From Hymenopellis radicata (lineage: Eukaryota; Basidiomycota; Agaricomycetes; Agaricales; Physalacriaceae): a stretch of 61,813 bases of DNA. Location: assembly GCA_015501595.1 (NCBI GenBank), contig JADNRX010000321.1, positions 1 through 61,813 on the forward strand, written 5' to 3'. Below, in pieces: positions 29,910 to 41,207 of the stretch; position 1 is the first letter of the stretch; each line of letters starts with the position of its first letter. Made by a program: the position numbers and the translations under genes. The notes under the pieces are model-generated. The model saw only the letters and a program-made list of their open reading frames with translations. It ran no database searches and was not told the origin of the DNA.

Positions 29910-31876
29910 ATGTCATCCTTGGTAGATTTTACCAACGCATCCTCAAACCACGATTTCATTGTCGATACGTCAGACGGCGTTCGACTCTATGTCCTAAAAT
30001 CGTTCCTATCTTATTCATCCGACTTCTTCAAAAATCTCTTCATGGACAGCACGCCAGAACAGACTGGGGAGGCCGGCACTTGGCCCATCTTCAAAATAGC
30101 AGAGCGCAGCTCGACTATGCTTAGCATCTTACCATTCTGTTACCCGGGAGCGCCTCCTCCTCCCGACAGTTTTGACGGGCTGCTAGAGGTTCTGCTCACC
30201 ATTCGAAAGTACCTCATGCAGGATGTCGAAACGCGGTTTGAAGCGGCGCTGCTTGCTTCACGGCTTACGTCCGATGAACCTCTCAGAATGTTCGCTCTCG
30301 CGGTACATTGTAAATGGGAAGGTCTCGCAAGAGGCGCTGCGAAGGCGACTCTAGTCCTCCCTCTCCGTGACACCCAGTGAAAAGTCTGTCTGTGCACAGC
30401 GAGGGAGGTCGGGCCCGGTCGGCGCCAAGCAACATCTCATCATCCCTGATCGAGGCTAGTCGGGGCTGCTCAACTCAGCTGTCTCTTCGCCGCTGTCCGG
30501 CTGTGCCCAGATGAATACTTTGATTTTCTCCCACCAGAATGATTCTTTCATGAACTTCTTCCGATTCCTTTGCATTCTCGTAGGTTGGTGCTCTCTAGCA
30601 CGTGATGTTGCGACTACTTTTGGAAACCCAAGTCGGAAACGCAGCAACACGTCTTTCTTCTCTCCCACCACCTTCGACTTATTTTTCCGAAGTCCAAACG
30701 CATGTCGACGACTCGAAGGTGTGTTTCCTGTGTCTTCTCCTTGTCATGGCTAGACTAACTCAGTCACGGTGTGATGCTTCTACAGCATTGATGTTCTGTG
30801 ATTCCTCCCGCCGTCGCTGCCATCCACAAGGACAATGTGGTTCACTTCGCATCCTCTCTCAGACCCTTCTCAGGTGTGTTATCAGTCATATTCTTTCCTT
30901 CTGTCTCTTACTAGCATTCCGTCAGGACTCAGCTTTGCATCGTTCACACCGACCACAACGCTCCGCAATTATCCCGCAATTAATTCACAGCCAATCTTGA
31001 GCATCAGAAGTCATCTTGGTGGAATGGATGCTTCTTGCATATTACTAGCTCGTAGTTACCATGTAGTCAATCCTGCTGTAAGCCTGTAGTGATCAATATA
31101 CATTTTCTACCTGTTATTTTACCATTTGCGAGCGTGAACCGGATGCCCTACGTAACCGTGTAACCGAGAAGCAGAACCAATGTGCGGAGCAATGCCTATC
31201 GTATATTGAAGGGTATTCTACCAACGACGGACGATATGCCTAGATATGCAACGATCGCTCATCAATTTCTTGCGCTCCAGTCGACGTCCATCGGAGCTCA
31301 TCAGGACACCTTGATCTCCGACGATCTCCCTCGACCTGCACATACAGACTTTTCACTGGGCGCGTGACATATTACCCTTCGTCCAGGAACTCGAGCTCAT
31401 ACCTGCCTCTGCTTACCATCATCTTCTCGCCTATCACTCCGCGTGCAGAAAAGTGGCTGCCGACGCTCTTGACGCGCCGACCTTTTGGCGCCTTATTGGC
31501 GGCCAAATTCGAGCTGGTAACCCGGTGATTTGCGCATCATGTCAAGCGCAACTGGTTCGACAAACAATTGTACTTCCAGATGGCTCGAGCGGAGATGCGT
31601 TCGGGCACGCTTGGAATTTCAAGTACGCAGGGGAGCTACGAAAACAGGTCTGGAAGACGCCTGGGCGGGTACAGCTTGCCGATAGGAAAATCTTGAACGA
31701 TATCGTGAGGGAAGGAATGATGTGTCCCAGTGTGAACTATATGCTTGTGACCGATAGAATTAAGCTGGTTGCTGGTATCATACAAGAACTAACAGACAAA
31801 GTATGTGGCGCAACCTTCTCGGTCACTTAGTCTTAATCGGATTGCTCAGGTTTCATTGAACATCGATGGATGGTAA
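29910..31876 (+). pseudogene. BTB/POZ-domain protein gene split by a 988-bp element
   Basis: The 5' part (29910-30372) encodes DFIVDTSDGVRLYVLKSFLS, YSSDFFKNLFM and a long alpha-helical stretch, as in fungal BTB proteins. The 3' part (31370-31800, then 31850-31876 after an intron) encodes ILPFVQELELIPASAYHHL and LAYHSACRKVAADAL, with CASC and CPSVNYM further on, the usual C-terminal region of this Agaricomycete family. Leaving one copy of CGTGACA gives 463+431+27=921 nt, exactly 307 codons, with LRD joined to ILPFVQE in frame. The family is thought to act as adaptors for ubiquitin ligases or in transcription. In this copy a stop follows six codons into the insert. Confidence 0.82.
30373..31360. 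mobile_element. 988-bp non-autonomous element with ~40-bp inverted ends
   Basis: The left end, CCCAGTGAAAAGTCTGT, is repeated exactly in inverted form at the right end. Similarity continues (TGTGCA, CGAGGGAG, TCG) to about 40 bp with few mismatches. CGTGACA lies outside the left end (30366-30372) and, after two extra bases, outside the right end (31363-31369). Taken as 9 bp directly at the ends (30364-30372, 31361-31369) the flanks match at 7 of 9. That length would suit a Mutator-like element, while 7-8 bp might suit hAT. The inside has no transposase and no convincing gene. Confidence 0.85.
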
Positions 31877-32364
31877 CACGGAGATGGGCAGTCGTGATGG
31901 AGGAAGCGGTGGTGATCGAAGGGGGAGGGGTGACAGAGGAAGAGGAGGTGGTGGCGAAGTGTGATCATGGTGATAGCGATGGAGGTGGTCATAGTGGGGG
32001 AGGTGGTCGTGGCTGTCATTCCGTATCAACACAATTTGTTTCGAATCCTGCGCAAACGTAAATCTTGGTTTCGATAGTAATACAGTACGGCCGATGGCTC
32101 GGCTAGCGCCAATTTGCCGCCGGCAAAAGGCGGTAATTTACCTTGAGATGCCGAATCCCGCCTCTGCCTTCGACCATGATGCATGATGGCGACGGTCAAC
32201 CATACACTCCAAATACTCAACTATGAGCGCTCATTCGGACTCTCCGTCGGTGCGGGCGGTATTCCGATAACAGAATTAATACAGGCACCTTCTCACACCC
32301 TGATGATACTATTGATAGTATATAAACCGAAACCGCGTGGAATAAGGCCGCTCTCCCCGCGACC
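31877..32364. other. Spacer with a GGTGGT/GGAGGT low-complexity part
   Basis: At 31890-32010 the plus strand is rich in G with GGTGGTCATAG-like units that produce a meaningless frame. The short sequence GCCGCCGGCAAAAGGCGGTAA at about 32115-32136 can form a small hairpin. No gene is seen before the hydrolase start. Confidence 0.4.
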
Positions 32365-34600
32365 ATGGATTCCAAAGCTGCTCTCCCGGTGCACCACAGC
32401 AGGAGGTGGAGGGTCCTGTTTACCGCGGTGTCTGCTGTCGTACTTCTAGCGGTGCATCTTTCTACCACCCGTTTCCTGCGCACATATCGTCCTCTTAAAG
32501 CGGAATACGAGACTCTGAAGCCAACGCCTGTGGTGGGTGAAATTGTATGGGCGCTGTGTCCGCGGCTGGACGACGTGGATGTGCCGCCTGGAATCGATTG
32601 CGCTTCCGTTATGTGCGTTTCCCTTGGTCCGTTCTTTGTCGTGAGGCTAATGATACGACAGAGTCCCGAAGGATTACTTTAACGCCAGCAGTGGGACAGC
32701 GAGTATCGCTTTCGCCCGTCTAAATGCCACCAAATCTCCTTCCAAGGGGTCTGTCTTTCTTAATCCTGGTGCGTCGGATGCGTTTACATGCCACATCTGC
32801 TTGATCAGAATGAACAGGTGGTCCTGGGGGAGCAGGCATGGCGATGATTCTGGGAGCTCGGGGATTAGGGCGGAGCCTTGCCGACGCGATTGGGCACGAT
32901 TGGGATTTAATAGGCTTTGATCCTCGAGGTATTGGACGTACGCGGTGAGTATCATATCGACTATTATTCTACTGTTGTTCAATAATGGCTTAGCCCCGCA
33001 GCGAAGTGCTTCTTATCTGATCAGGAAGAGATGCTCTTCAACGCGAACACCATCATTCAACAGGGCATGACGGTGCCGTCTATCCGGAACGTCTCTTCAG
33101 AGTCACTCAAGCATGACCTTGTGGAGCAGAATAGGATGTTTATCGTGCTGAAGAAGAGTCAGGCCAAGTTGTGTGCCGAAAGACTGGGCGATGAGCTGAG
33201 GTATATGGGTACCGCGAATGTCGTCAGAGATATGGATTTTATGAGTGAGGTTTTTGATGGGCAGGGCGCGAAGATGTAAGCATTGTCTTATAGTATTCCT
33301 ATTCGTGCCAACGTCCACATAGAAACTACTGGGGAGGATCATACGGATCTATCTTGGGCGCATATCTTGTCAACATGTAAGACTTTGAATGCTCGTCGCG
33401 TGCTATTCATTAATCCGTGTTTCAGGCTTCCAGAGCGTATCGGGTACGCAGTTATTGACGGTATAGCCGATCCTGTGAACTGGTCGAGTACGTCGTGTCC
33501 CCCGATTCTCTTCCAAATCTGATCCACGTAGGTGAACCCTCGCACAAATGGCCGGCAAATTGGCTCTCATCAACAGAAAAGACTTACCAAATGTTTCTGA
33601 AGGACTGCTCCGAGGTAAGTATCAGCTGTTCTCTTACAGCAATCTAACCCAGTTATCCAGGCAGGTCCTAGCAGGTGTCCTCTTGCGCGATATCGCGGTG
33701 AACCGCCCGAATTTATGATGCAACGCTTCGAAGACTTTTTCGACCGCCTTGCCCTATCTCCCCTTCCAACACCCGACGCGACTCGCCCCTCATTTCTCAC
33801 ATCCGGTGCAGCTCGCGGCCTGCTCCTCATGTACCTCGAACGTCCTGCGCAATGGCCCCTCAGCGCATTTGCCTTCTCCCAAGCCATGGCGGGTAACGGT
33901 ACCCTCCTCGCCAATGCCATACTTGCACGCCGTGGTAGTACCGAGCGCTTAGCTGTGACGTGTGCGGATTCTCCGCCTTTGCCTCCCCCGACGGCGGAAG
34001 ACCTTGCGGAGGAGCAGGTGAGGACGATGAGGGAGGTGTCGGAGCACTTTGGGGCGAGTGTCGGGTTGGGTGAGCCTGATGGTGGCTGTGGGTATTGGTA
34101 TACGCGGGAAGGTGGCGTGCCGGAGAGGTTTACGGGACCGTGGAATGCCAGTAACCTGGAGATTCCGATGTTGATCGTTAGTAATACTCATGATCCGTAT
34201 GTCCTTTTCTTTTTCCTTTGGTGGGCCTGGCTGATGGTTTTAAAGGATTACTCCCGTGTCAAGTGGGCTGTTAGTTAATTCGTTGATGCCCGAGTCGTCG
34301 GTGTTGCTCATACAGGATGGACCTGGGGTACGTCGTCCATCTCTCTTGCTGGATGATCTTAACGCTCACGGAACTTAGCACTGCTCTGTTGCCATGCAAT
34401 CGCTTTGTACGCTCAAGACTATTCGGAATTACTATGCTGGTATTTTGCCAGAGAATGGGACTGTCTGTGGGGTTGATAATCCAACGTTCCCAGATCCTGA
34501 TTCGGAGATGAAGGAAATGCAAATGAGTGAGGAAGATAAGCGGCTGGTTGAGGCTGGGAGGAGGCTGGAGGAAGTTATTTTTCAAGCTCGGGGGTGGTAA
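32365..34600 (+). CDS. TAP-type alpha/beta hydrolase, membrane-anchored or secreted
   Basis: The N-terminus has a basic segment and a hydrophobic stretch (VLFTAVSAVVLLAVHL), so a signal anchor is likely. Spliced exons give FLNPGGPGGAG (oxyanion region), DLIGFDPRGIGRTRP, the nucleophile elbow WGGSYGS, and a C-terminal TAP-like part with LIVSNTHDPITPVSSG (acid) and IQDGPGHCSVA (histidine). All three triad members are visible, so the enzyme may be active. Relatives include tripeptidyl aminopeptidases that remove N-terminal tripeptides, though many fungal members are uncharacterised. About seven or eight introns were placed. Possible N-glycosylation sites (NASSGT, NATK, NVSS) fit an extracytoplasmic location. 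It lies in the spacer of the inverted duplication and ends about 210 bp from the convergent zinc-finger gene. Confidence 0.85.
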
Positions 34601-34813
34601 GGTCGTATGCTGATGTGGGTGGTGCTGTCGATGTGTAGTGAACTATTTTCTGTTGGTCATAGGCTGAGTAGTTGAATTTGTATGATGTAGGATTGTAAAG
34701 CATGTAAATGACAGCCTGGAGACTGCAGCTGGTAGTATTGAGTATATGTAGCTTTTCATTGGAAAGTAGAAGTCTTATTCAAAGCAAACACATAACCTAT
34801 TATCATCGCTGAC

Positions 34814-36856
34814 CTAGAAATCTGAATCGCTATCTCCGAAATCGGAGTGTGCGCCTCCGCCTGGTATCATCTCCCATTGCGTGTCAATATCGTCCAATAT
34901 GCGTTGAGCGTTCCAGATATCCGAGGCCCTCTCTATTTGGTGTCGCGTCACCATGCTTCCTAAGTGAGCATCACGCACCCCCGCTTTTCGATAGGCGTCG
35001 AGAGGGATGTCTACTATGTGACTGTATACCATTTTGACGTCGCGAATAGCAACTTGGCGACTATCACCTGCGCCTCCCCGCCACGACCGCCATCAGCACC
35101 ACTACCACCAGCAGTACCGCTTCCTCCAACACCCGCGTCATTGATACTCACAAGATCTGAATTAGCGTGGCCATTACCACTGCCCTCAACGTCTCTCGTT
35201 GACATATCCAAACGTCGCTGATCGGCATCCCCTGCATGCGCAACGTTTTGTTCCTGTAGAGCGGCCATGTTCGCAGCCAGAATGGCAGATCGATGATGCT
35301 TGGCTCCGGCGAGATGGCAGTCCTTATTGTTCACATGCATCGTCATGCTGCAGATGCCGCACGTCCACGAATTCGAGCCAGTCGTCGGTGTTTGGACTGT
35401 GGTAGGAGTAGTATTCGCAGCCTGGGTGGTGGATATTGCAGTCTCAGGAGAAGTCACAGGCGGGGAGCCTACTACCGTAGCTGGAACATCGACATGCGGC
35501 GGTTGTTGAAGGACGTGGGTGGTCGGAGGCATCATCGAGAATCTTGCCACCTCAGACTGCGCCTCAGTAGAGGTAACTGCGGGTGTTGCCTGAGCCGCGA
35601 CATTTCGGGGGAGTTGGATGCCAACCAGGCTGGACTGGGATGCGGCTCCTGGGCGTGTGGGGAGCAGACGCGCAGTAGAGAGAGACTCGTTCGGTGCGAC
35701 ATTTTCGTTGTCGAGAAGTACGGCTCCGGCGGCGCCTGGTACAATGGTCGTGGTCATAGTGTCGATCCGCGACACGAGGGAATCCACGGCATGGTGAAGG
35801 CTATCGACAGCGCGCTGCAGCGCATGTATATCGTTTCTCTGCTCAGCCAGGCTGCTTGACGTCTGTGCCACTTTACTTTCCAGACCCGCCAGAGCCTGAC
35901 CAAAGGCACCGGAGTTCGCGTCCGCAACCGCCTGACGGACCTGCATGGCGTCCATGCGCGAATCCAGCACGTCACTGCGAGCGTCGACATGCTCCAAGAT
36001 CTGTTGCTGGTTATCCGCGTGCACAGCCGTGGTGTTGTTGATGTCGTTAACCACCTGGTGAATATCTTGAGCGATACCTGATTGCAAGGTTAGAGTGAAT
36101 GGGAACATATTCTGGCTTGACTGCATACCCACGAGCTGCTCGCGCAACAGTCACTACCTCCACTTCTGTGCGGAATAGCGTAGGGAATAGCGAATGCTCT
36201 GCACCGGCAGCAAGACGCGCGACCATATCGGCGACGTCGGCAACCGTCTTCTTTTTGGTAAAGCCAGTCCCGGAGGTAGGGTCTACCGAGGAGCTGAGAA
36301 TAGGCTGCTGAAGGACAGGCGCCTTCGCAGATGCCTTTCCTTTGCCCATATTCTTGACGGGGATGGTGGCACCTGCGATCGGGTCCGTCGCGACCATGTC
36401 CTCCTCAGTGGCGGAAGGGGTCGGTGCACTGGCGACAGGCGCGGCCGGAGGCACAACGGCAGGGGAGGCAGTAGCATCAGCGCGAGGAGCTGCTGGGGAA
36501 GGGATATTGACGGGTGGTGGGATATTGACCCCATTACCCGTGGGAATCGAAGGAGGAGAGGAGTGAATAAGATAGGCGCGCGAACAGGAAGCAGGGGCAG
36601 CATCGTTCATTACTGAATGGCAGACGCTGCACGTTCCACGATCCATGGCTTGGGCAGCAGCTAGATGCGTGGCGACATGGATGTCTTTATCGGTAATGGC
36701 TACTGCCAGGCCGCAGACACTGCACGTCCACGAACTCGACTCGGGTTGCTGCTGTTGGTTGCGGCGATGGCGTTTACCCTTTATATGGGTATTTTTGTTC
36801 TTAACGTGCTCGACAACGTTGCAGAGGGAGCATTTCCACTGATTGAGAGGATCCAT
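34814..36856 (-). CDS. Zinc-finger coiled-coil protein (ZnF-B)
   Basis: The start MDPLNQWKCSLC matches ZnF-A. Finger 1 (WKCSLCNVVEHV) and finger 2 (WTCSVCGLAVAI) are intact. Finger 3 keeps only CSVC and then changes into a proline/alanine-rich linker. The first long exon ends at about 36132 (RTEVEVVTVARAA); after a ~55-nt intron the frame resumes IAQDIHQVVNDINN. A coiled-coil follows (LESKVAQTSSSLAEQRNDIHALQ, shown here split: LESKVAQTSSS / LAEQRNDIHALQ). One more finger (WTCGICSMTMHVNNKDCHL) precedes a glycine-rich stretch. A last exon on the same strand (34814 to about 35030) encodes AQRILDDIDTQWEMIPG and an acidic end, homologous to the ZnF-A tail, but I could not place its splice site. 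The protein probably binds nucleic acid and oligomerises; that is inference. Confidence 0.65.
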
Positions 36857-37170
36857 CCTGGTTTCAAAGTCAGTTGGGACGATTCCTATTCCAATGCGAC
36901 GCTTACTTGTCGGACGACTATTTGAGAGTGATAGTCCAAGACGAAGGTGTGTAAGGTCATCTGCCAATGCCATAGAGTTACGGCAGTGTCAGCCGATAAT
37001 AAAGAAGTTCATCTATACCGGTCCGCCTCTAGAGAGAGATTCAACATAATCTAGAACAGGCCTTTGGGACTTTGGCCCTACAGGAAGATAACGAACATTG
37101 GGAAATTTCGTCGAGCTACAGGCGGCGAAGATGAGATAGGATCTGATGTTATAATGCACATACATTCTGT

Positions 37171-38507
37171 TTAAAGCTTGCTCCGTAGTACGGGTAATCC
37201 AGTGTCCGTTTCACCCTTCGAATGAGCAACAGGCTGTGGTCCTTCTTTAACCTCTTCAGCAATCTTTCTAACCGCCTCCCAATCCACCACCACGCCCTCC
37301 TCTTCGCATGCTTCTCTGTACGCCGGCACTGTGAGCATCGTCCACGCAATCCTCTGCTCAGGCGTCGGCGCCCCCGGCGGTTGAGCTTCAAAGTCAGGCT
37401 GTCCATACCCGAGGATCGCAGCTTCCATAAGAATTGACCTGAATACCATGAGCATTGATCATATAGGAGATCGTGGTGAACTAACGTACGCGGTTAACCC
37501 GAAAACGGGCTTTGTCCCACCCGCCTCCCTCCCCGTGAGGAAGGAGTGGATGCGGAATTGCCTTACGACGCCGTCTGGGCCTGGACGGTGGTCATAGTCC
37601 CTGTACGTATGATACGGAACTTCAAGCACATCTGGTTCGTGAGATAATGGTGACTCGGAAGATATGAAGCCTTTGAGAGGGTGAGAGAATATTGAGGCGA
37701 CTTCGGCTGTATTGAGGATCGGCTGTTGGCAAGATTGGCCAAAGAATCGGTAATGTATTTTGGGACGTACACGAATAGTGTTGTCGACGATAAGAACGAC
37801 AACACTGGGTAGATGGGATTAATAAGAGACAATAGATAGATGACACGACGTACGGAGTGACGATGAGCTGGTTGGATGCCAGAAATGGAGGCAGTACGCA
37901 AAGTAATGGCGCTTTTCGTTTGTCTGGGGGTAAGCCTATCTGATGTGCGTGTCGTTAACTAGAGTGTTAAGAGTACGACACAAGAGGTATACCTCTTCAA
38001 ATGCTTCGCGTCTCTTCACAGAGGGTAAGCGCACGTCGAATTGAATGTGGCAGGTTACAAACGGCGGTATCTTCAAACGTTCTGTCTTGTGGGTCAACCT
38101 TCCCACCAGGGAGCGACGTATCGCCAGCATAGCTTCGTAGCGTTGCAGCACGTCTATCCTGCCTTTAGCATTTTGTTATAACCAAATGCACTTCATGCTC
38201 ACCTATTGAGCAGAACATACAGGTCACCAGAACGGCCTACGAACAGCGCAACCAGAACAGCCGCACATCTCGACCGAGGAAATTTCATGCGCGGCTTCGG
38301 TGAGCGGTATGAGGCTAAATTTCGTAGACATCTTGCAAAATGTCAGCGAGAGAAATAATGATACATGAATGGAATTGACGCGTACCGTCTAGACTCCTTT
38401 GTGAGGACGGGTACTCGCTCTTTACTGAGACGTACTTTCGGCCGGTGGTATCTAAGTAGATTTATGGGTTTAGGACCGCGATTACGGGGAGGAGGACGCG
38501 ACGACAT
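37171..38507 (-). CDS. Nudix hydrolase, CoA-diphosphatase type (copy B)
   Basis: Colinear with copy A exon by exon. The CoA signature RRAATLRSYAGDTSLPGGK, the Nudix box pieces FEDTA and RREAFEE with GL after the next intron, and the C-terminal exon (EAAILGYGQPDFEAQPPGA, GVVVDWEAVRKIAEEVKEG) are all present without stops or frameshifts. The last intron has a consensus GTACGT donor. Copy B therefore looks functional, perhaps more so than copy A. Substrates would be CoA or its thioesters by family membership. It is read towards the zinc-finger gene's promoter, as in arm A. Confidence 0.85.
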
Positions 38508-38554
38508 GATGGGAAGAGACTAACTCGGATCCGGCAAGGCAAAGCCGGTGTTTT

Positions 38555-38854
38555 TTATGCTATCACGTGCACCCCTTGAAGTTGACCTTCGTTCACCTTC
38601 AAGCAATTTATGACCTTGCAATAGCCGCATGCGACTCTCTCATCATGGAGAATAGCCCTCAAAGTGTCCACCTTGGTCCTCGAGAATTTATGCTTGCCCG
38701 ACGCCCTCTTGCAGAACTCAGCAAGGCTGAACGTGGTTTCCCGCGCCGTATTGACCAACGACCATGATGGGACTTCGAGAATAAAGCAGCATCCTTTGTC
38801 TAGAACCCTTCTCTTCAGTGGTCGCCTATCCTTGTTCTTTTCCGGGATCAACAC
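38555..38854 (-). other. 99-codon frame upstream of Nudix copy B
   Basis: An ATG-started frame (MLIPEKNKDRRPLKRRVLDK ... EFCKRASGKHKFSR) stops 47 bp before the Nudix ATG. The homologous region of arm A has several stops and indels in this frame. It may be a small gene lost in arm A, a relic lost in neither, or chance. No motif was recognised. Confidence 0.25.
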
Positions 38855-39129
38855 ATTGTGGATGATCGCTTTGCTCTTCGTTCTCTCACCTGCATCCGTG
38901 TCGGACTATCAGAGACTACGCAGTACGCAACTGCAGCGGCTGTTCTTGTACTTGATTGAAAACCGGTCAAGTTATGGACTGAGGAGTCTTTGTACAGCTT
39001 ATAAGTCGCCTCGCACAAATCTTTCTTTCGATCGTCTTATTCTGGATCTGCCCGAAGTAATTAGGCTAGGAATCGCGTCGTTTGCAAACTAATGTACATT
39101 GTTGTTCTGACTTCTGTTATTCTTTATGA

Positions 39130-40511
39130 TCACCATCCTCTGGCATGTCCGCTGGGCCCAGGCGTCGGACGTTGAGCTGGACGCTGACGCTGCTTCCTCG
39201 ACCGCTTCTCCATGTCTTTCAGACTTTGTTGTATCTCCTCCGCAGCTGTGGAGATACTCTTCACCGCAAGGCCTACGAGGTTGAACAGGTTTATTTGTTC
39301 TTTACTCATAGGACCTGCGGCTCCCTTGTGTTCCTGCCTCTGAAGAACGACAATGGCAGCCAGCTTTAAGCCCGCCTTTTCAAGGGCACCCATCAGATCC
39401 CGAACACGGCCTTCCGCTGTGGGCGGTCCTGCGTTAGCATCGTGCACAGGAGTCAAGTGACCACGTACCTTCCCACGAGCCCGCCGTGAATCCGTCACGT
39501 CGCAGATCCCAGATCTTGGAGTGCAACGCTACGACGACAGTCGAAACTTTATAGAACCGCTTCACTTCCTTCCCACATGAGAAACCTCTATTGTACCGTT
39601 CCATGTAGTGTAGATGATGCCAGACAGTGTCTGGATGGAACACTCGAACCACATTCGTGTTCGTGTTGGCGCTGCCCAGTACCTCCTGCACGTTCCACCC
39701 CATGACAAAGCGGAAAAGGGGGGACTTGGACTGGTAGAGCTCGGTCATCTTATTCTGCATCTCCAGGAACAGGTCCTTGATATGCTCGGGCTCTATGCGC
39801 CTGGTACTACTCAGCCTTCTCGATAGGCGGTGGCTCACGAGGACAACCAGTAGCCTGAATTGTTGAAACAGCTGCTCAACGTCATGCCATTCGCTAATGC
39901 CTAAAGGAAAACAGAGAAGTGCTTAGTCCCTGTCGGAGAGAACAAGGAAGTCGACGTACCCGACGTCATGTGGTGCACCTCAAGAAGGCGAGTGCTAAAC
40001 TGGTTGAGATCAGATATGAATCTGGGGATGGCGCGATAAAGACTTTCAACGTCGCGCCTATAGCTGCGCATGTCATTCATGTTGGAAAAAATCCCGATGC
40101 ACAGCATCTTGAGGTCGTCGTCCCAGATGTGATGGACAGCAAGCGTGAAGTCGTCAGAGTCCCATTTCCCGAACTCATCAAGAGCGGCCGAGCAATGGGG
40201 ACCTTGGCATCTATCACGTTTTCTGGGGCAATAGTGTCTCTTTCTAAGGCTGTCTTCCAAATCATGCCATTTCCGGGAGAACCCGTGGCTACAAGTACAA
40301 CGGATTGTTAGACAGTGTGAAGAAACAGCGGCGGATTGTACCTGTCTGTCTGTACAAAGTCGGATTGCATACTAGAAGGTTCCCGAAGTATAAGCTTCAG
40401 AAAGGGCAGGAGATCTCTTCTGCTTGCGCGTATCGCTGGTGGAGTAACTAGAATTATCTGCGACTCCTTGCCCAGCTTTTGATAGCGATTAACAATCTCT
40501 GTGATGACCAT
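39130..40511 (-). CDS. Unrecognised multi-exon gene
   Basis: On the minus strand, exons beginning MVITEIVNRYQKLGKESQII (from 40511) can be joined by GT-AG introns to a second piece (ATGSPGNGMIWKTALERD), then to KWDSDDFTLAVHHIWDDDLK and DVESLYRAIPRFISDLNQF. The third large piece is RIEPEHIKDLFLEMQNKM and RVFHPDTVWHHLHYMERYN. The last exon (39498-39130) ends with a helix and a basic tail (MEKRSRKQRQR). The join near 40150-40200 needs a frame change that I could not explain, so the gene may be damaged. ATGSPGNGMIWKT faintly recalls a P-loop but lacks the GK[ST] triad. A plus-strand frame at 38664-39092 downstream is judged a shadow of duplicated sequence. Confidence 0.4.
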
Positions 40512-41207
40512 GTTTCGGTGGCGCGCGAAGGTTGTCGAGGGAAATGGTGGAGGGTGGGCGACTTAGGGTAGACGAATGTAGAACAAGACCCTTATATAGG
40601 GAGATGCGTCCATGACAACAACAGTCTGCCGGAGAACAAAAGAGACATAACGTAGTCGTCGCAGCTCATCAGTGGGAAACATTGATGAATGTTGTTTCAC
40701 ATTGGGACGAAACTTCGAGACGATTCTGCGTAGCCCTCCTGTAGATGCATCAACTACTTACAAGCTCAACCCAACAACGTCGGTCCTGGCGGCGTTCCGG
40801 TCCCATTCTTGGCTCACAGATGTATGAAGTACAACAGAGGATATGAACCGTCAGGGGTATATTCGTGGCTTGAGGGATGTCCGTCAAGGAGGTGTCTAAT
40901 GAACGAACGAGTATGAGCAAACGAAGAACATTGGGAGCAGGGAGATGACAAAGGAAGCCTGACGTGTGAATTGATGGCTTCCCGGACCCGCATATGTAGC
41001 CGGTAGCTCATGCATTATACACGTCCATTTTTCATATAAGTAGTCTTCGAGTTGTCCTAATCCTCGTCTTGCCTGTTTAGCTGGCTCGATGTGAATCCTT
41101 CTGTCGAGACTCGATCATACATACCATGCCCGATTGCTTTGATTTTATCGTTTTACAGACCTCAAGGGTATAGTGCGTGCACAAATTCGCTCATATCGAA
41201 GAGCTAT
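40512..41207. other. Divergent spacer, no gene seen
   Basis: This lies upstream of the unrecognised minus-strand gene and downstream of ZnF-C. A short AT-rich stretch with TTATATAGG near 40590 could be the TATA region of the minus-strand gene. No other structure was found. Confidence 0.35.

Larger units (their letters stand above)
36620..38870. repeat. Inverted segmental duplication, arm B
   Basis: Reverse-complement partner of about 26660-28930, 7.7 kb away. It carries the second Nudix gene and the first fingers of ZnF-B. Coding differences between the arms are mostly conservative, for example EAAILGYGQPDFEV against EAAILGYGQPDFEA, whereas introns and spacers differ more. This points to selection on both copies after duplication. 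Confidence 0.85.

Noticed and set aside
40308..40330. P-loop ATPase assignment for the 39.1-40.5 kb gene
   Set aside because: The segment GSPGNGMIWKT lacks GK[ST], and no Walker B or other motif follows.
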